A stretch of DNA of 52,210 nucleotides. It comes from Streptomyces odonnellii. Lineage in GTDB: Bacteria; Actinomycetota; Actinomycetes; Streptomycetales; Streptomycetaceae. The stretch covers positions 1-52,210 of the forward strand of contig NZ_LATD01000111.1 in the NCBI RefSeq assembly GCF_000981895.1, read 5' to 3'. Shown here piece after piece: positions 14,644 through 24,127 of the stretch. Both the position numbers and the translations under genes were made by a program. The notes below the pieces were generated by a model. The model was not told the DNA's origin. It saw only the letters and a program-made list of their open reading frames with translations, and made no database searches. Within the stretch, counting starts at the first letter, position 1, and every line of letters starts with the position of its first letter.

Positions 14644-15560
14644 TGGGCACTCCCCGGGAGCACCCCGATGCCGCCTCGCGCTCCACACTCGACAAAGCCG
14701 CGGACGAGAACTTTCCGGTAGCCCCTTTCTTTCTGCCCCGCGCCTGGCGCGACGATCTGATGGCCGTCTACGGATTCGCCCGACTCGTCGACGACATCGG
14801 TGACGGCGACCTCGCCCTCGGCGGCGCCGACGCCCGCCATCTCGGCGTCGCCCCCGAACACGCCGACGACCGGCTCGCCCTCCTCGACGCGTTCGAGGCC
14901 GATCTCGCGCGGGTCTTCGAACCCGGGGGACCGGGCCCCGGCCATCCCCTGCTGCGCGGGCTGATCCCGGCCGTACGGCGCCGCTCGCTCACCCCCGAGC
15001 CGTTCCTCGGACTCGTCGGCGCCAACCGCCAGGACCAGTTGGTGCGCCGCTACGAGACGTACGACGATCTCCTCGCCTACTGCGAGCTGTCCGCCAATCC
15101 CGTCGGCCGGCTCGTCCTGCAGATCACCGGTACCGCGGACCCCGAGCGGATCCGCCGCTCCGACGCCGTCTGCACGGCGCTCCAGATCGTCGAACACCTC
15201 CAGGACGTGGCCGAGGACCTGCGCCGCGACCGGATCTATCTGCCCGCCGAGGACATGAAGCGCTTCCGTGTCTCCGAGGCGGATCTGGCCGCCGCCACCG
15301 CCAACGCGTCGGTGCGCTCGCTCGTCGCGTACGAAGCAGAACGCGCGCGGCTGCTGCTGAATGAAGGTCCCCCGCTGGTGGGTAGCGTCCACGGCAGACT
15401 CCGGCTGCTGCTCGCCGGGTTTGTGGCAGGAGGGCGCGCCGCCCTCGCTTCGATCGCGGCCGCCGGGCACGATGTGCTCCCCGGACCGCCCAGACCCACC
15501 AAGCCGCGTCTGTTGCGCGAAGTGGGAGCTGTCTTGCGAAGAGCGCACAGAGAGGGGTGA
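14643..15560 (+). CDS. hpnC: Squalene synthase HpnC (hydroxysqualene-forming step)
   Basis: A 305-aa trans-isoprenyl diphosphate synthase fold protein, start ATG 14643 (MGTPREHPDAASRSTLDKAA); GTG 14640 is an alternative. First metal motif GFARLVDDIGDGD (about residues 46-58), second HLQDVAEDLRRDRIYLP (about 190-206), and ENFPVAPFFLP near the N-terminus as in HpnC. In the HpnCDE route this enzyme converts presqualene diphosphate to hydroxysqualene; the partner steps are encoded by the next genes. First structural gene of the operon; the next start overlaps its stop (GTGA). Confidence 0.93.
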   Translation: MGTPREHPDAASRSTLDKAADENFPVAPFFLPRAWRDDLMAVYGFARLVDDIGDGDLALGGADARHLGVAPEHADDRLALLDAFEADLARVFEPGGPGPGHPLLRGLIPAVRRRSLTPEPFLGLVGANRQDQLVRRYETYDDLLAYCELSANPVGRLVLQITGTADPERIRRSDAVCTALQIVEHLQDVAEDLRRDRIYLPAEDMKRFRVSEADLAAATANASVRSLVAYEAERARLLLNEGPPLVGSVHGRLRLLLAGFVAGGRAALASIAAAGHDVLPGPPRPTKPRLLREVGAVLRRAHREG

Positions 15561-16507
15561 GCCGGAACGTGGAGGGACAGACGCCCGTGTCCGCGCCGGT
15601 ACAGGCGGCCTACAGCTACTGCGAGACGGTCACCGGGCAGCAGGCCCGCAACTTCGCGTACGGCATCAGGCTGCTGCCGGCCGAGAAGCGGCACGCCATG
15701 TCCGCGCTGTACGCGTTCGCCCGTCGGGTGGACGACATCGGCGACGGCACACTCGCGCCCGAGGCCAAGCAGAGACGGCTCGAAGAGACCCGCGCGCTTC
15801 TGGACAGAGTCAGGAAGGGCGAGGTGGGCGAGGACGACACCGACCCGGTCGCGGTCGCCGTCGCGGACGCGGCGCGCCGTTTCCCGGTGCCGCTCGGCGG
15901 GCTCGACGAGCTGATCGACGGCGTCCTGATGGACGTACGGGGCGACACCTACGAGACCTGGGACGATCTCAAGATCTACTGCCGGTGTGTCGCGGGTGCC
16001 ATCGGCCGGATCTCGCTCGGCGTGTTCGGCTTCGCGCCCGACGCGCCGGGATCCGAGCATGCCGTCGAGTACGCCGACACGCTGGGTCTCGCCCTCCAGT
16101 TGACGAACATTCTCCGTGATGTACGGGAGGACGCGGGCAACGGCCGTACGTACCTGCCCTCCGACGACCTCGCCAAGTTCGGCTGCTCCGCCGGTTTCCA
16201 CAGCGCCATCCCGCCCGCCGGCTCGGACTTCGCCGGTCTGGTGCACTTCGAGGTCCGCCGCGCCCGCGCCCTGTTCGCCGAGGGCTACCGGCTGCTGCCC
16301 CTGCTCGACCGGCGCAGCGGCGCCTGTGTCGCGGCCATGGCGGGTATCTACCGCAGGCTGCTCGACCGCATCGAGCGCGACCCGGAGGCCGTGCTGCGTG
16401 GCCGGGTCTCGCTGCCGGGGCATGAGAAGGCGTATGTCGCGGTGCGCGGGCTTTCGGGGCTCGATGCCCGGAATGTCTCCCGGCAGAGCGTCAGGAGGCG
16501 TGGCTGA
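15557..16507 (+). CDS. hpnD: Presqualene diphosphate synthase HpnD
   Basis: A 316-aa squalene/phytoene synthase family member, GTG 15557 overlapping the hpnC stop. Motifs: YAFARRVDDIGDG (about residues 53-65), GRISLGVFG, LQLTNILRDVREDAGNGRTYLP (second DxxxD site, about 180-200). It condenses two farnesyl diphosphates to presqualene diphosphate. The C-terminus (RNVSRQSVRRRG) is short. Its stop TGA shares a base with the ATG of the 37-aa ORF that follows. Confidence 0.94.
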   Translation: MSRNVEGQTPVSAPVQAAYSYCETVTGQQARNFAYGIRLLPAEKRHAMSALYAFARRVDDIGDGTLAPEAKQRRLEETRALLDRVRKGEVGEDDTDPVAVAVADAARRFPVPLGGLDELIDGVLMDVRGDTYETWDDLKIYCRCVAGAIGRISLGVFGFAPDAPGSEHAVEYADTLGLALQLTNILRDVREDAGNGRTYLPSDDLAKFGCSAGFHSAIPPAGSDFAGLVHFEVRRARALFAEGYRLLPLLDRRSGACVAAMAGIYRRLLDRIERDPEAVLRGRVSLPGHEKAYVAVRGLSGLDARNVSRQSVRRRG

Positions 16508-16620
16508 TGCGGCATATCGCCCGACTCGGCCCCTTCGTTGCACATCCGTACGAGGCTCTCGCAACCCGGCGCGGGCCCGGCGCGTCCCTGACTGCGACGG
16601 CCGGAGGGGGACACGCATGA
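16507..16620 (+). CDS. 37-aa small ORF locked between hpnD and hpnE
   Basis: ATG 16507 overlaps the hpnD stop (TGATG) and the stop TGA 16618-16620 overlaps the hpnE start (ATGA), so the ORF bridges the 109-bp gap exactly. The product begins MRHIARLGPFVAHPYEALAT and ends with the RGPGASLTATAGGGHA segment. The ASLTATAG part resembles, from memory, the small Streptomyces DUF6380 proteins; this is unverified. It carries the hpnE Shine-Dalgarno (GGAGGGGG) within its coding sequence. No membrane segment or motif was recognised; a coupling peptide is equally possible. Confidence 0.5.
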   Translation: MRHIARLGPFVAHPYEALATRRGPGASLTATAGGGHA

Positions 16621-18005
16621 CGACAGCGGACGGCTCACCGCCACGGCACGCCGTAGTGGTCGGCGCGGGGCTCGCCGGAATCACCGCGGCGCTCCAGCTC
16701 GCCGACGCCGGAGTGCGGGTGACGCTCCTCGAAGGGCGTCCGCGGCTCGGCGGTCTCGCCTTCTCCTTCCGCCGCGGCGACCTCACCGTCGACAACGGCC
16801 AGCATGTGTATCTGCGCTGCTGCACCGCCTACCAGTGGTTTCTCGACCGGGTCGACGGCGCCGCCCTCGCACCCGTGCAGGACCGGCTCGACGTACCCGT
16901 ACTGGACGTCGGCGGCCCGCGCGGCCCCCGGCTCGGACGGCTGCGCCGCAACGGGCTGCCCGTACCGCTGCATCTGGCCGCCGGGCTCGCGGCGTACCCG
17001 CATCTCTCGCTCGCCGAGCGCGCCTCCGTCGGGTGTGCCGCGCTCGCCCTGCGGCGGCTCGACCCGGCCGACCCCGCCCTGGACGGCATCGATTTCGCCA
17101 CCTGGCTGGGCCGCCACGGCCAGTCGCAGCGCACCATCGAGGCCCTCTGGGACCTCGTCGGCGTGGCGACCCTCAACGCCGCCGCGCCGGACGCCTCCAT
17201 GGGCCTGGCTGCGATGGTCTTCAAGACCGGACTGCTCTCCGAGCCCGGTGCCGCCGACATCGGCTGGGCGCGCGTCCCGCTAGGCGACCTGCATGACACG
17301 CTCGCGCGCAAGGCCCTCGACTCGGCGGGCGTACGGACCGAACTGCGCGCCCGCGTCGGCGCGGTGACCCGTACCGAAGGCGGCGGCTGGCAGGTCGACA
17401 CGGACGCCGAGCGGTTCGACGCGGACACGGTCGTCCTCGCCGTACCGCAGCGCGAGGCCCATGGCCTGCTGCCGCCCGGAGCGCTCGACGACCCCGACCG
17501 GCTGCTGGACATCGGCAACGCGCCGATCCTCAACATCCATGTCGTGTACGACCGCAGAGTGCTGCGCCGCCCCTTCTTCGCCGCGCTCGGCAGCCCCGTC
17601 CAGTGGGTCTTCGACCGCACCGAGGCCTCCGGCCTGGGCGAGGGCCAGTATCTGGCGCTCTCCCAGTCGGCGGTCGCCGACGAGATCGACACGCCCGTCC
17701 AGGAACTGCGCGCGCGGTATCTCCCGGAGCTGGAGCGCCTTCTGCCCGCGACCCGCGGCGCGGAGGTACGCGACTTCTTCGTCACCCGGGAACGGACGGC
17801 GACCTTCGCGCCCGCGCCCGGCGTGGGCCGGCTGCGTCCCGCCGCCCGTACCCGTGCCGCCGGGCTCTTCCTGGCCGGCGCGTGGACCGCCACCGGCTGG
17901 CCCGCGACGATGGAGGGTGCGGTCCGGAGCGGCTTCAGCGCCGCGGGCGCCGCCCTCGCCCAGCTCGGCCGACGGCACGAACACCCCTTGCAGGAGGCGG
18001 CATGA
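16617..18005 (+). CDS. hpnE: Hydroxysqualene dehydroxylase HpnE (FAD-dependent)
   Basis: A 462-aa amine-oxidase-type flavoprotein. ATG 16617 (MTTADGSPPRHAVVVGAG) has GGAGGGGG about 7 nt upstream. N-terminal dinucleotide-binding motif VVVGAGLAGITAALQLADAG (about residues 13-32) with LLEGRPRLGG; C-terminal flavin motif GLFLAGAWTATGWPATMEGA (about 424-443). It reduces hydroxysqualene to squalene in the HpnCDE pathway. Next start overlaps by ATGA. Confidence 0.93.
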   Translation: MTTADGSPPRHAVVVGAGLAGITAALQLADAGVRVTLLEGRPRLGGLAFSFRRGDLTVDNGQHVYLRCCTAYQWFLDRVDGAALAPVQDRLDVPVLDVGGPRGPRLGRLRRNGLPVPLHLAAGLAAYPHLSLAERASVGCAALALRRLDPADPALDGIDFATWLGRHGQSQRTIEALWDLVGVATLNAAAPDASMGLAAMVFKTGLLSEPGAADIGWARVPLGDLHDTLARKALDSAGVRTELRARVGAVTRTEGGGWQVDTDAERFDADTVVLAVPQREAHGLLPPGALDDPDRLLDIGNAPILNIHVVYDRRVLRRPFFAALGSPVQWVFDRTEASGLGEGQYLALSQSAVADEIDTPVQELRARYLPELERLLPATRGAEVRDFFVTRERTATFAPAPGVGRLRPAARTRAAGLFLAGAWTATGWPATMEGAVRSGFSAAGAALAQLGRRHEHPLQEAA

Positions 18006-19147
18006 GCCCGAGTACCGCACCTACGAGTACGGGAACAACGGGTACTGGAACAACGAGTACCGGAACAAGAGGAGAGACCGTGCCGACCGTGCCCCCGGTG
18101 AACCCGGCTGTCGACACCGCGGACGTCTACGCGCTGCTGGAGCGGGGGCGCGCCCTGTCCGCCCCGGTACTGCGGGCCGCGGTCAGCCGGCTTGCCGCGC
18201 CGATGGACGCCGTCGCCGCCTACCACTTCGGCTGGATCGACGCCGAGGGCCGGCCCGCCGACGGCGACGGAGGCAAGGCGGTACGCCCGGCACTCGCGCT
18301 GCTCTCCGCGGAAGCGGCGGGTGCCGCGCCCGAGACGGGCATTCCCGGCGCGGTGGCCGTCGAGCTGGTGCACAACTTCTCGCTGCTGCACGACGACCTG
18401 ATGGACGGTGACGAGCAGCGGCGCCACCGCGACACCGTATGGAAGGTGCACGGCCCCGCGCAGGCGATCCTCGTCGGCGACGCCCTCTTCGCGCTCGCCA
18501 ACGAGGTGCTGCTGGAGATCGGCACCCCCGAGGCGGGCCGCGCCACCCGGCGGCTGACCACCGCCACCCGCAAGCTGATCGACGGTCAGGCACAGGACAT
18601 CTCGTACGAGCACCGCGAGCGGGTCGCCGTCGAGGAGTGCCTGGAGATGGAGGGCAACAAGACCGGCGCCCTGCTGGCCTGCGCCGTCTCCATCGGAGCG
18701 GTCCTCGGCGGCGCCGACGACCGTACGGCCGACACGCTGGAGGCGTACGGGTACCATCTCGGCCTCGCCTTCCAGGCCGTGGACGATCTGCTGGGCATCT
18801 GGGGCGACCCCGAGGCCACCGGCAAGCAGACCTGGAGCGATCTGCGCCAGCGCAAGAAGTCCCTGCCGGTCGTCGCCGCGCTCGCCGAGGGCGGTCCCGC
18901 GTCCGCGCGGCTCGGCCAACTGCTCGCCGCCGACGCCAAAAGCAATGATTTCGAGACCTTCTCCGAGGAAGAGTTCGCCACCAGGGCCGCGTTGATCGAG
19001 GAGGCGGGCGGCCGGGAGTGGACCTCACAGGAGGCCCGCAGGCAGCACGCCGTCGCCATCGAAGCCCTCGATGGCGTCGATATGCCAGCCAAGGTAAGGG
19101 CGCAGCTCATCGCGCTTGCGGACTTTGTCGTCGTACGAAAGAGATGA
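18002..19147 (+). CDS. Polyprenyl (farnesyl/geranylgeranyl-type) diphosphate synthase
   Basis: A 381-aa isoprenyl diphosphate synthase. First Asp-rich motif LLHDDLMDGDEQRRHRD (about residues 125-141), second FQAVDDLLGIWGDP (about 258-271), plus GGKAVRPAL near the N-terminus. In this context it should supply farnesyl diphosphate to HpnD. The start is ambiguous: ATG 18002 overlaps hpnE by 4 bp, but GTG 18080 has a good GAGGAG site 5-9 nt upstream, and the 26 residues between are a low-complexity Ser/Thr/Gly repeat (STGTT GTGTT STGTR) from a 15-bp DNA repeat. GTG 18080 may well be the main start. Confidence 0.92.
   Translation: MSPSTAPTSTGTTGTGTTSTGTRGETVPTVPPVNPAVDTADVYALLERGRALSAPVLRAAVSRLAAPMDAVAAYHFGWIDAEGRPADGDGGKAVRPALALLSAEAAGAAPETGIPGAVAVELVHNFSLLHDDLMDGDEQRRHRDTVWKVHGPAQAILVGDALFALANEVLLEIGTPEAGRATRRLTTATRKLIDGQAQDISYEHRERVAVEECLEMEGNKTGALLACAVSIGAVLGGADDRTADTLEAYGYHLGLAFQAVDDLLGIWGDPEATGKQTWSDLRQRKKSLPVVAALAEGGPASARLGQLLAADAKSNDFETFSEEEFATRAALIEEAGGREWTSQEARRQHAVAIEALDGVDMPAKVRAQLIALADFVVVRKR
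18023..18067. repeat. Three 15-bp tandem repeats at the prenyl synthase 5' end
   Basis: Units start at 18023, 18038 and 18053, each of the form ACGRGTACNGGAACA. They lie just before the GAGGAG ribosome site serving GTG 18080. Confidence 0.85.
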
Positions 19148-19250
19148 TCACTATTCCCATATGACCGCAGTCGCCGTCCAGGGCCCACGGGGCGAAGGAC
19201 GACGGAGACCCCAGCACAGCAGAAGCACACCACTGCACGAAGGGGAAGCC

Positions 19251-21251
19251 ATGACAGCGACGACCGACGGAAGCACCGGGGCCCTGGGGCCCCGCGCGAC
19301 CTCGGCGAGCGGACCGACTGAGACAACCCCCGCCACCGGCGGTGACCTTCTGGCCACCGCGCGGCGGGCCACCGAACGATCCGTCGAGTTCCTGCTCGGC
19401 AGGCAGGACGCCCAGGGATGGTGGAAGGGCGACCTGCAGACCAATGTGACGATGGACGCCGAGGACCTGCTGCTACGGCAGTTCCTCGGCGTCCTGGACC
19501 CGCGCACCACCGAGGCCGCGGCGCTCTTCATCCGCGGCGAGCAGCGCCCGGACGGCACCTGGGCCACTTTCCACGGCGGCCCCGGCGAGCTCTCCGCCAC
19601 CATCGAGGCCTATGTGGCGCTCAGGCTGGCCGGCGACCGCCCCGACGAACCGCACATGGCGCGAGCCTCCCAATGGGTGCGCGAGCAGGGCGGGATCGCG
19701 GCGAGCCGGGTCTTCACCCGTATCTGGCTGGCCCTCTTCGGCTGGTGGAACTGGGAGGACCTGCCGGAGCTGCCGCCCGAGATGATCTTTCTGCCCAAGT
19801 GGTTCCCGCTCAACATCTACGACTTCGGCTGCTGGGCCCGCCAGACGATCGTGCCGCTGACCATCGTCTCGGCCAAGCGGCCCGTACGGCCCGCTCCCTT
19901 CGCCCTCGACGAACTGCACTCCGGCGCGGCCGCCGTACCCGCCAAGACGTCCGCGCCCGTGACCAGTTGGGACGGCGCCTTCCAGCGTCTCGACAAGGTC
20001 CTGCACGCCTATCACCGGATCGCCCCGCGCCGGCTCCGCCGTACCGCGATGAACGCGGCGGCCCGCTGGATCATCGAGCGGCAGGAGAACGACGGTTGCT
20101 GGGGCGGGATCCAGCCGCCCGCCGTCTACTCCGTGATCGCCCTGCACCTGCTCGGATACGACCTCGACCACCCGGTCATGCGCGCCGGACTCGAATCGCT
20201 CGACCGGTTCGCCGTCTGGCGCGAGGACGGCGCCCGGATGATCGAGGCCTGCCAGTCGCCGGTCTGGGACACCTGCCTGGCCACCATCGCGCTCGCCGAC
20301 GCCGGCCTGAACCCCGACCATCCGGCCCTGGTCAAGGCCGCCGACTGGATGCTGGGCGAGGAGATCGTCCGCCCCGGCGACTGGTCCGTACGGCGGCCCG
20401 GACTCGCCCCGGGCGGCTGGGCGTTCGAGTTCCACAACGACAACTACCCGGACATCGACGACACCGCCGAGGTCATCCTCGCGCTGCGCCGGGTCAGCCA
20501 TCCCGAGCCCGAGCGGATCGACGCCGCGATCGAGCGGGGCGCCCGGTGGAATCTGGGCATGCAGTCGAGGAACGGAGCCTGGGGCGCCTTCGACGCCGAC
20601 AACACCAGCCCGTTCCCCAACCGGCTGCCCTTCTGCGACTTCGGCGAGGTCATCGACCCGCCGTCCGCGGACGTCACCGCGCATGTCGTCGAGATGCTGG
20701 CGTACGAGGGGAAGAGCCACCACCCCAGGACCCGGCGCGGAATCGAGTGGCTCCTCGCCGAACAGGAGACCAGCGGCGCCTGGTTCGGACGCTGGGGGGT
20801 CAACTACGTATACGGAACGGGGTCGGTGGTGCCCGCACTGGTCGCGGCCGGGCTGCCCGCCTCCCATCCCGCGATCCGCCGGGCCGTGAGCTGGCTCGAA
20901 TCCGTGCAGAACGAGGACGGCGGCTGGGGCGAGGACCTGCGCTCGTACCGTGACGCCGAGTGGATCGGACGCGGTGCCACGACCGCCTCCCAGACCGCCT
21001 GGGCGCTGCTCGCGCTGCTCGCGGCCGGGGAGCGGGAGAGCAAGGCCGTCGAACGGGGCATCGCCTGTCTGGCCGCGGCCCAGCGCGAGGACGGCTCCTG
21101 GGACGAGCCGTACTTCACCGGCACCGGCTTCCCCTGGGACTTCTCCATCAACTACCACCTCTACCGGCAGGTCTTCCCGCTCACGGCGCTCGGCCGGTAT
21201 GTCCACGGCGAGCCGCTCGCCGCCCGTACGGGCAGCCGCAAGGGGGGCTGA
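19251..21251 (+). CDS. shc: Squalene-hopene cyclase
   Basis: A 666-aa monotopic membrane triterpene cyclase converting squalene to hopene and hopanol. ATG 19251 (MTATTDGSTGALGP) matches the remembered S. coelicolor N-terminus, though the frame stays open to ATG 19161. Catalytic DxDD is D401-I-D403-D404 in NYPDIDDTAEV. Several QW repeats are visible (QDAQGWWKG, RQENDGCWGG, MQSRNGAWGAFD, QETSGAWFGRW, VQNEDGGWGED, QREDGSWDE). The GTGFPWDFSINYHLYRQVFP end is typical. A 103-bp gap, the largest inside the operon, separates it from the prenyl synthase, so a secondary promoter is possible. Confidence 0.97.
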   Translation: MTATTDGSTGALGPRATSASGPTETTPATGGDLLATARRATERSVEFLLGRQDAQGWWKGDLQTNVTMDAEDLLLRQFLGVLDPRTTEAAALFIRGEQRPDGTWATFHGGPGELSATIEAYVALRLAGDRPDEPHMARASQWVREQGGIAASRVFTRIWLALFGWWNWEDLPELPPEMIFLPKWFPLNIYDFGCWARQTIVPLTIVSAKRPVRPAPFALDELHSGAAAVPAKTSAPVTSWDGAFQRLDKVLHAYHRIAPRRLRRTAMNAAARWIIERQENDGCWGGIQPPAVYSVIALHLLGYDLDHPVMRAGLESLDRFAVWREDGARMIEACQSPVWDTCLATIALADAGLNPDHPALVKAADWMLGEEIVRPGDWSVRRPGLAPGGWAFEFHNDNYPDIDDTAEVILALRRVSHPEPERIDAAIERGARWNLGMQSRNGAWGAFDADNTSPFPNRLPFCDFGEVIDPPSADVTAHVVEMLAYEGKSHHPRTRRGIEWLLAEQETSGAWFGRWGVNYVYGTGSVVPALVAAGLPASHPAIRRAVSWLESVQNEDGGWGEDLRSYRDAEWIGRGATTASQTAWALLALLAAGERESKAVERGIACLAAAQREDGSWDEPYFTGTGFPWDFSINYHLYRQVFPLTALGRYVHGEPLAARTGSRKGG

Positions 21252-21904
21252 TGGACCGGTCCCCGGGGCCGGCCGGCCCTTCGGCACCGCTGCTGATCGC
21301 CTGCGCGCTCGGCATCGAGAGCCTCGCGCTGCGCGGGTCCGGCGGCGGCGCCCCGGCCGGCCCGGTGACCGTTCTCCGTACGGGCATGGGGCCCAGGAAC
21401 GCCGAGCGCGCCGTGGCGCGCGCGCTCGGGGAGCCCCGGAACAGGGACGCGGTGCTGATCGCGTCCGGATTCTGTGCCGGGCTCACCCCGGGGATGCACC
21501 CCGGGGATCTGATCGTCGCCGACGAGACCCGGGACCCGTACGGCTCCACGCCCTGTACGGGGACCGGGCTGCTCGTCGACGCGCTGGCCCGGGCCGTTCC
21601 CGGCCGCACGGTCCACACCGGTCCGCTGACCGGGTCGGACCATGTGGTCCGGGGACAGGAACGGGCCGTACTGCGTACCACGGGGGCGGTCGCGGTGGAC
21701 ATGGAGTCCGCCGCCACGCTCCGCACCGCTCTGAGCGCGGGCACCCGTCCGGTCGCGGCCGTACGGGTGGTCGTGGACGCTCCGGAGCATGAACTCGTCC
21801 GGATCGGCACCGTACGCGGAGGAATATCGGCCTTCCGTGTACTCCGTGCCGTCCTTCCCGCATTTCATGAATGGCACCGTTCTTTGCTGCTCCCCAGGAG
21901 GTGA
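21251..21904 (+). CDS. hpnG: HpnG-like nucleoside phosphorylase (adenosylhopane to ribosylhopane)
   Basis: A 217-aa purine/uridine phosphorylase-fold protein. ATG 21251 shares one base with the shc stop. Visible: TVLRTGMGPRNAERAV, LIASGFCAGLTPGMHPGDLIVAD (about residues 75-97), and AVAVDMESAATL, the Asp-Met-Glu motif that binds ribose in MTA/SAH nucleosidases. HpnG removes adenine from adenosylhopane after the HpnH step. At 217 aa it is slightly short for the superfamily but complete. Confidence 0.87.
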   Translation: MDRSPGPAGPSAPLLIACALGIESLALRGSGGGAPAGPVTVLRTGMGPRNAERAVARALGEPRNRDAVLIASGFCAGLTPGMHPGDLIVADETRDPYGSTPCTGTGLLVDALARAVPGRTVHTGPLTGSDHVVRGQERAVLRTTGAVAVDMESAATLRTALSAGTRPVAAVRVVVDAPEHELVRIGTVRGGISAFRVLRAVLPAFHEWHRSLLLPRR

Positions 21905-21909
21905 GCTAG

Positions 21910-22929
21910 ATGGCCATGCCGCTCCGTCAGACCATCAGGGTCGGGACGTACCTCTTCGAACAGAAGGTCCGCAGGCGTGAGAAGTTTCCTCTCATCGTCG
22001 AGCTGGAACCGCTCTTCGCCTGCAATCTGAAATGTGAGGGCTGCGGCAAGATCCAGCATCCGGCCGGCGTTCTGAAGCAGCGCATGCCCGTTGCCCAGGC
22101 GGTCGGCGCGGTGCTGGAATCCGGGGCGCCCATGGTCTCCATCGCCGGCGGTGAGCCGCTGATGCATCCGCAGATCGACGAGATCGTGCGGCAGCTCGTC
22201 GCCAAGAGGAAGTACGTTTTCCTCTGCACGAACGCGATGCTGCTGCGCAAGAAGATCGAGAAATTCACCCCCTCACCCTATTTCGCATTCGCCGTGCACA
22301 TCGACGGACTGCGGGAGCGGCACGACGAATCGGTCGCGAAGGAGGGTGTGTTCGACGAGGCGGTGGAGGCCATCAAGGAGGCCAAGCGGCGCGGTTTCCG
22401 GGTGACCACCAACTCCACCTTCTTCAACACGGACACCCCGCAGACCGTTGTCGAGGTGCTGAATTACCTCAATGACGAGCTGAAGGTGGACGAGATGATG
22501 ATCTCGCCCGCCTACGCCTACGAGAAGGCCCCCGACCAGGAGCACTTCCTCGGCGTCGAGCAGACCCGTGAACTCTTCAAGAAGGCGTTCTCCGGCGGCA
22601 ATCGGGCCCGCTGGCGCCTCAACCACTCGCCGCTCTTCCTGGACTTCCTCGAAGGCAAGGCCGACTTCCCGTGCACGGCCTGGGCCATTCCCAACTATTC
22701 GCTCTTCGGCTGGCAGCGCCCCTGCTATCTGATGAGCGACGGATATGTGCCCACGTACCGTCAGCTCATCGAGGACACCGACTGGGAGAAGTACGGACGC
22801 GGCAAGGACCCGCGCTGCGCCAACTGCATGGCGCACTGCGGCTATGAGCCGACCGCGGTACTCGCCACCATGGGCTCCCTGAAGGAGTCGATCCGCGCGG
22901 CCCGCGAGACCGTCGCCGGGACCAGGTGA
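21910..22929 (+). CDS. hpnH: Adenosylhopane synthase HpnH (radical SAM)
   Basis: A 339-aa radical SAM enzyme with C38-x3-C42-x2-C45 ([12 protein letters not shown]) and [11 protein letters not shown] as the SAM-binding GGE motif. C-terminal cysteines in [15 protein letters not shown] suggest a further metal or structural site, as known for the family. It adds the 5'-deoxyadenosyl group to diploptene, starting the C35 side chain. AGGAGG lies about 9 nt before ATG 21910. It is 5 bp from hpnG and 7 bp from ispG. Confidence 0.96.
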   Translation: MAMPLRQTIRVGTYLFEQKVRRREKFPLIVELEPLFACNLKCEGCGKIQHPAGVLKQRMPVAQAVGAVLESGAPMVSIAGGEPLMHPQIDEIVRQLVAKRKYVFLCTNAMLLRKKIEKFTPSPYFAFAVHIDGLRERHDESVAKEGVFDEAVEAIKEAKRRGFRVTTNSTFFNTDTPQTVVEVLNYLNDELKVDEMMISPAYAYEKAPDQEHFLGVEQTRELFKKAFSGGNRARWRLNHSPLFLDFLEGKADFPCTAWAIPNYSLFGWQRPCYLMSDGYVPTYRQLIEDTDWEKYGRGKDPRCANCMAHCGYEPTAVLATMGSLKESIRAARETVAGTR

Positions 22930-22936
22930 CCACGCC

Positions 22937-24103
22937 ATGACCAATGGAGAGCCGGTCTCGCTGGGGCTTCCGGCACTGCCGCCGCGGCCCGTCGCCGAGC
23001 GGCGGGTCAGCCGTCAGATCCAGGTGGGGTCGGTGGCGGTGGGTGGGGATGCGCCGGTGTCGGTGCAGTCGATGACGACGACGCGTACGTCGGATGTGGG
23101 TGCGACGTTGCAGCAGATCGCGGAGCTGACGGCGTCGGGGTGCCAGATCGTGCGGGTGGCGTGTCCGACGCAGGATGACGCGGACGCGTTGGCGGTGATT
23201 GCGCGGAAGTCGCAGATTCCGGTGATCGCGGATATTCATTTCCAGCCGAAGTATGTGTTCGCGGCGATTGACGCGGGGTGTGCGGCGGTGCGGGTGAATC
23301 CGGGGAACATCAAGCAGTTCGACGACAAGGTGCGGGAGATCGCGAAGGCTGCGGGGGACGCGGGGACTCCGATCCGGATCGGGGTGAACGCGGGGTCGCT
23401 GGACGCGCGGCTGCTGCGGAAGTACGGGAAGGCGACGCCGGAGGCGCTGGTGGAGTCGGCGCTGTGGGAGGCGTCGCTGTTCGAGGAGCACGGGTTCCGG
23501 GAGATCAAGATCTCGGTGAAGCACAATGATCCGGTGGTGATGGTCAACGCGTACCGTCAGCTTGCCGCGCAGTGCGACTACCCGCTGCACCTCGGTGTGA
23601 CCGAGGCGGGTCCGGCGTTCCAGGGGACGATCAAGTCGGCTGTGGCGTTCGGTGCGTTGCTCAGTGAGGGGATCGGGGACACGATCCGGGTGTCGCTGTC
23701 GGCGCCTCCGGCCGAGGAGGTGAAGGTCGGTCTGCAGATCCTGGAGGCGCTGAACCTGAAGCAGCGGCGTCTGGAGATCGTGTCCTGCCCCTCCTGCGGG
23801 CGTGCGCAGGTGGATGTGTACAAGCTGGCGGACGAGGTGACGGCGGGCCTGGAGGGTATGGAGGTTCCGCTGCGGGTCGCGGTGATGGGCTGTGTGGTGA
23901 ACGGTCCGGGTGAGGCGCGTGAGGCGGATCTCGGGGTCGCGTCGGGCAATGGCAAGGGGCAGATCTTTGTGAAGGGGGAGGTCATCAAGACCGTTCCGGA
24001 GTCGAAGATCGTGGAGACCCTGATCGACGAGGCCATGAAGCTCGCCGAACAGATGGAGGACGCGGGGGTGCCCTCGGGGGCTCCCGCCGTCACGGTGAGC
24101 TGA
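22937..24103 (+). CDS. ispG: 4-hydroxy-3-methylbut-2-en-1-yl diphosphate synthase
   Basis: A 388-aa MEP-pathway iron-sulfur enzyme, full length. ATG 22937 is 7 bp after hpnH. TIM-barrel start [18 protein letters not shown] (about residues 40-57); [4Fe-4S] cysteines in [13 protein letters not shown] and [13 protein letters not shown]. It converts methylerythritol cyclodiphosphate to HMBPP. S. coelicolor is known to carry two ispG copies, one housekeeping and one in the hopanoid cluster; this is the latter type. Codon use is unlike its neighbours: from about 23020 to 24000 the third positions are mostly G, with frequent T (GAT ATT CAT, AAT, TAT, TGT), instead of C. Confidence 0.97.
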   Translation: MTNGEPVSLGLPALPPRPVAERRVSRQIQVGSVAVGGDAPVSVQSMTTTRTSDVGATLQQIAELTASGCQIVRVACPTQDDADALAVIARKSQIPVIADIHFQPKYVFAAIDAGCAAVRVNPGNIKQFDDKVREIAKAAGDAGTPIRIGVNAGSLDARLLRKYGKATPEALVESALWEASLFEEHGFREIKISVKHNDPVVMVNAYRQLAAQCDYPLHLGVTEAGPAFQGTIKSAVAFGALLSEGIGDTIRVSLSAPPAEEVKVGLQILEALNLKQRRLEIVSCPSCGRAQVDVYKLADEVTAGLEGMEVPLRVAVMGCVVNGPGEAREADLGVASGNGKGQIFVKGEVIKTVPESKIVETLIDEAMKLAEQMEDAGVPSGAPAVTVS

Positions 24104-24127
24104 ACCGATCCGAGAGGGGGCCCGAGC

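Noticed and set aside
19161..19250. Longer squalene-hopene cyclase starting at ATG 19161
   Set aside because: The extra 30 residues are Arg/Gln-rich with no resemblance to the family, and MTATTDGSTG at 19251 matches the known N-terminus with a GAAGGGG site upstream.
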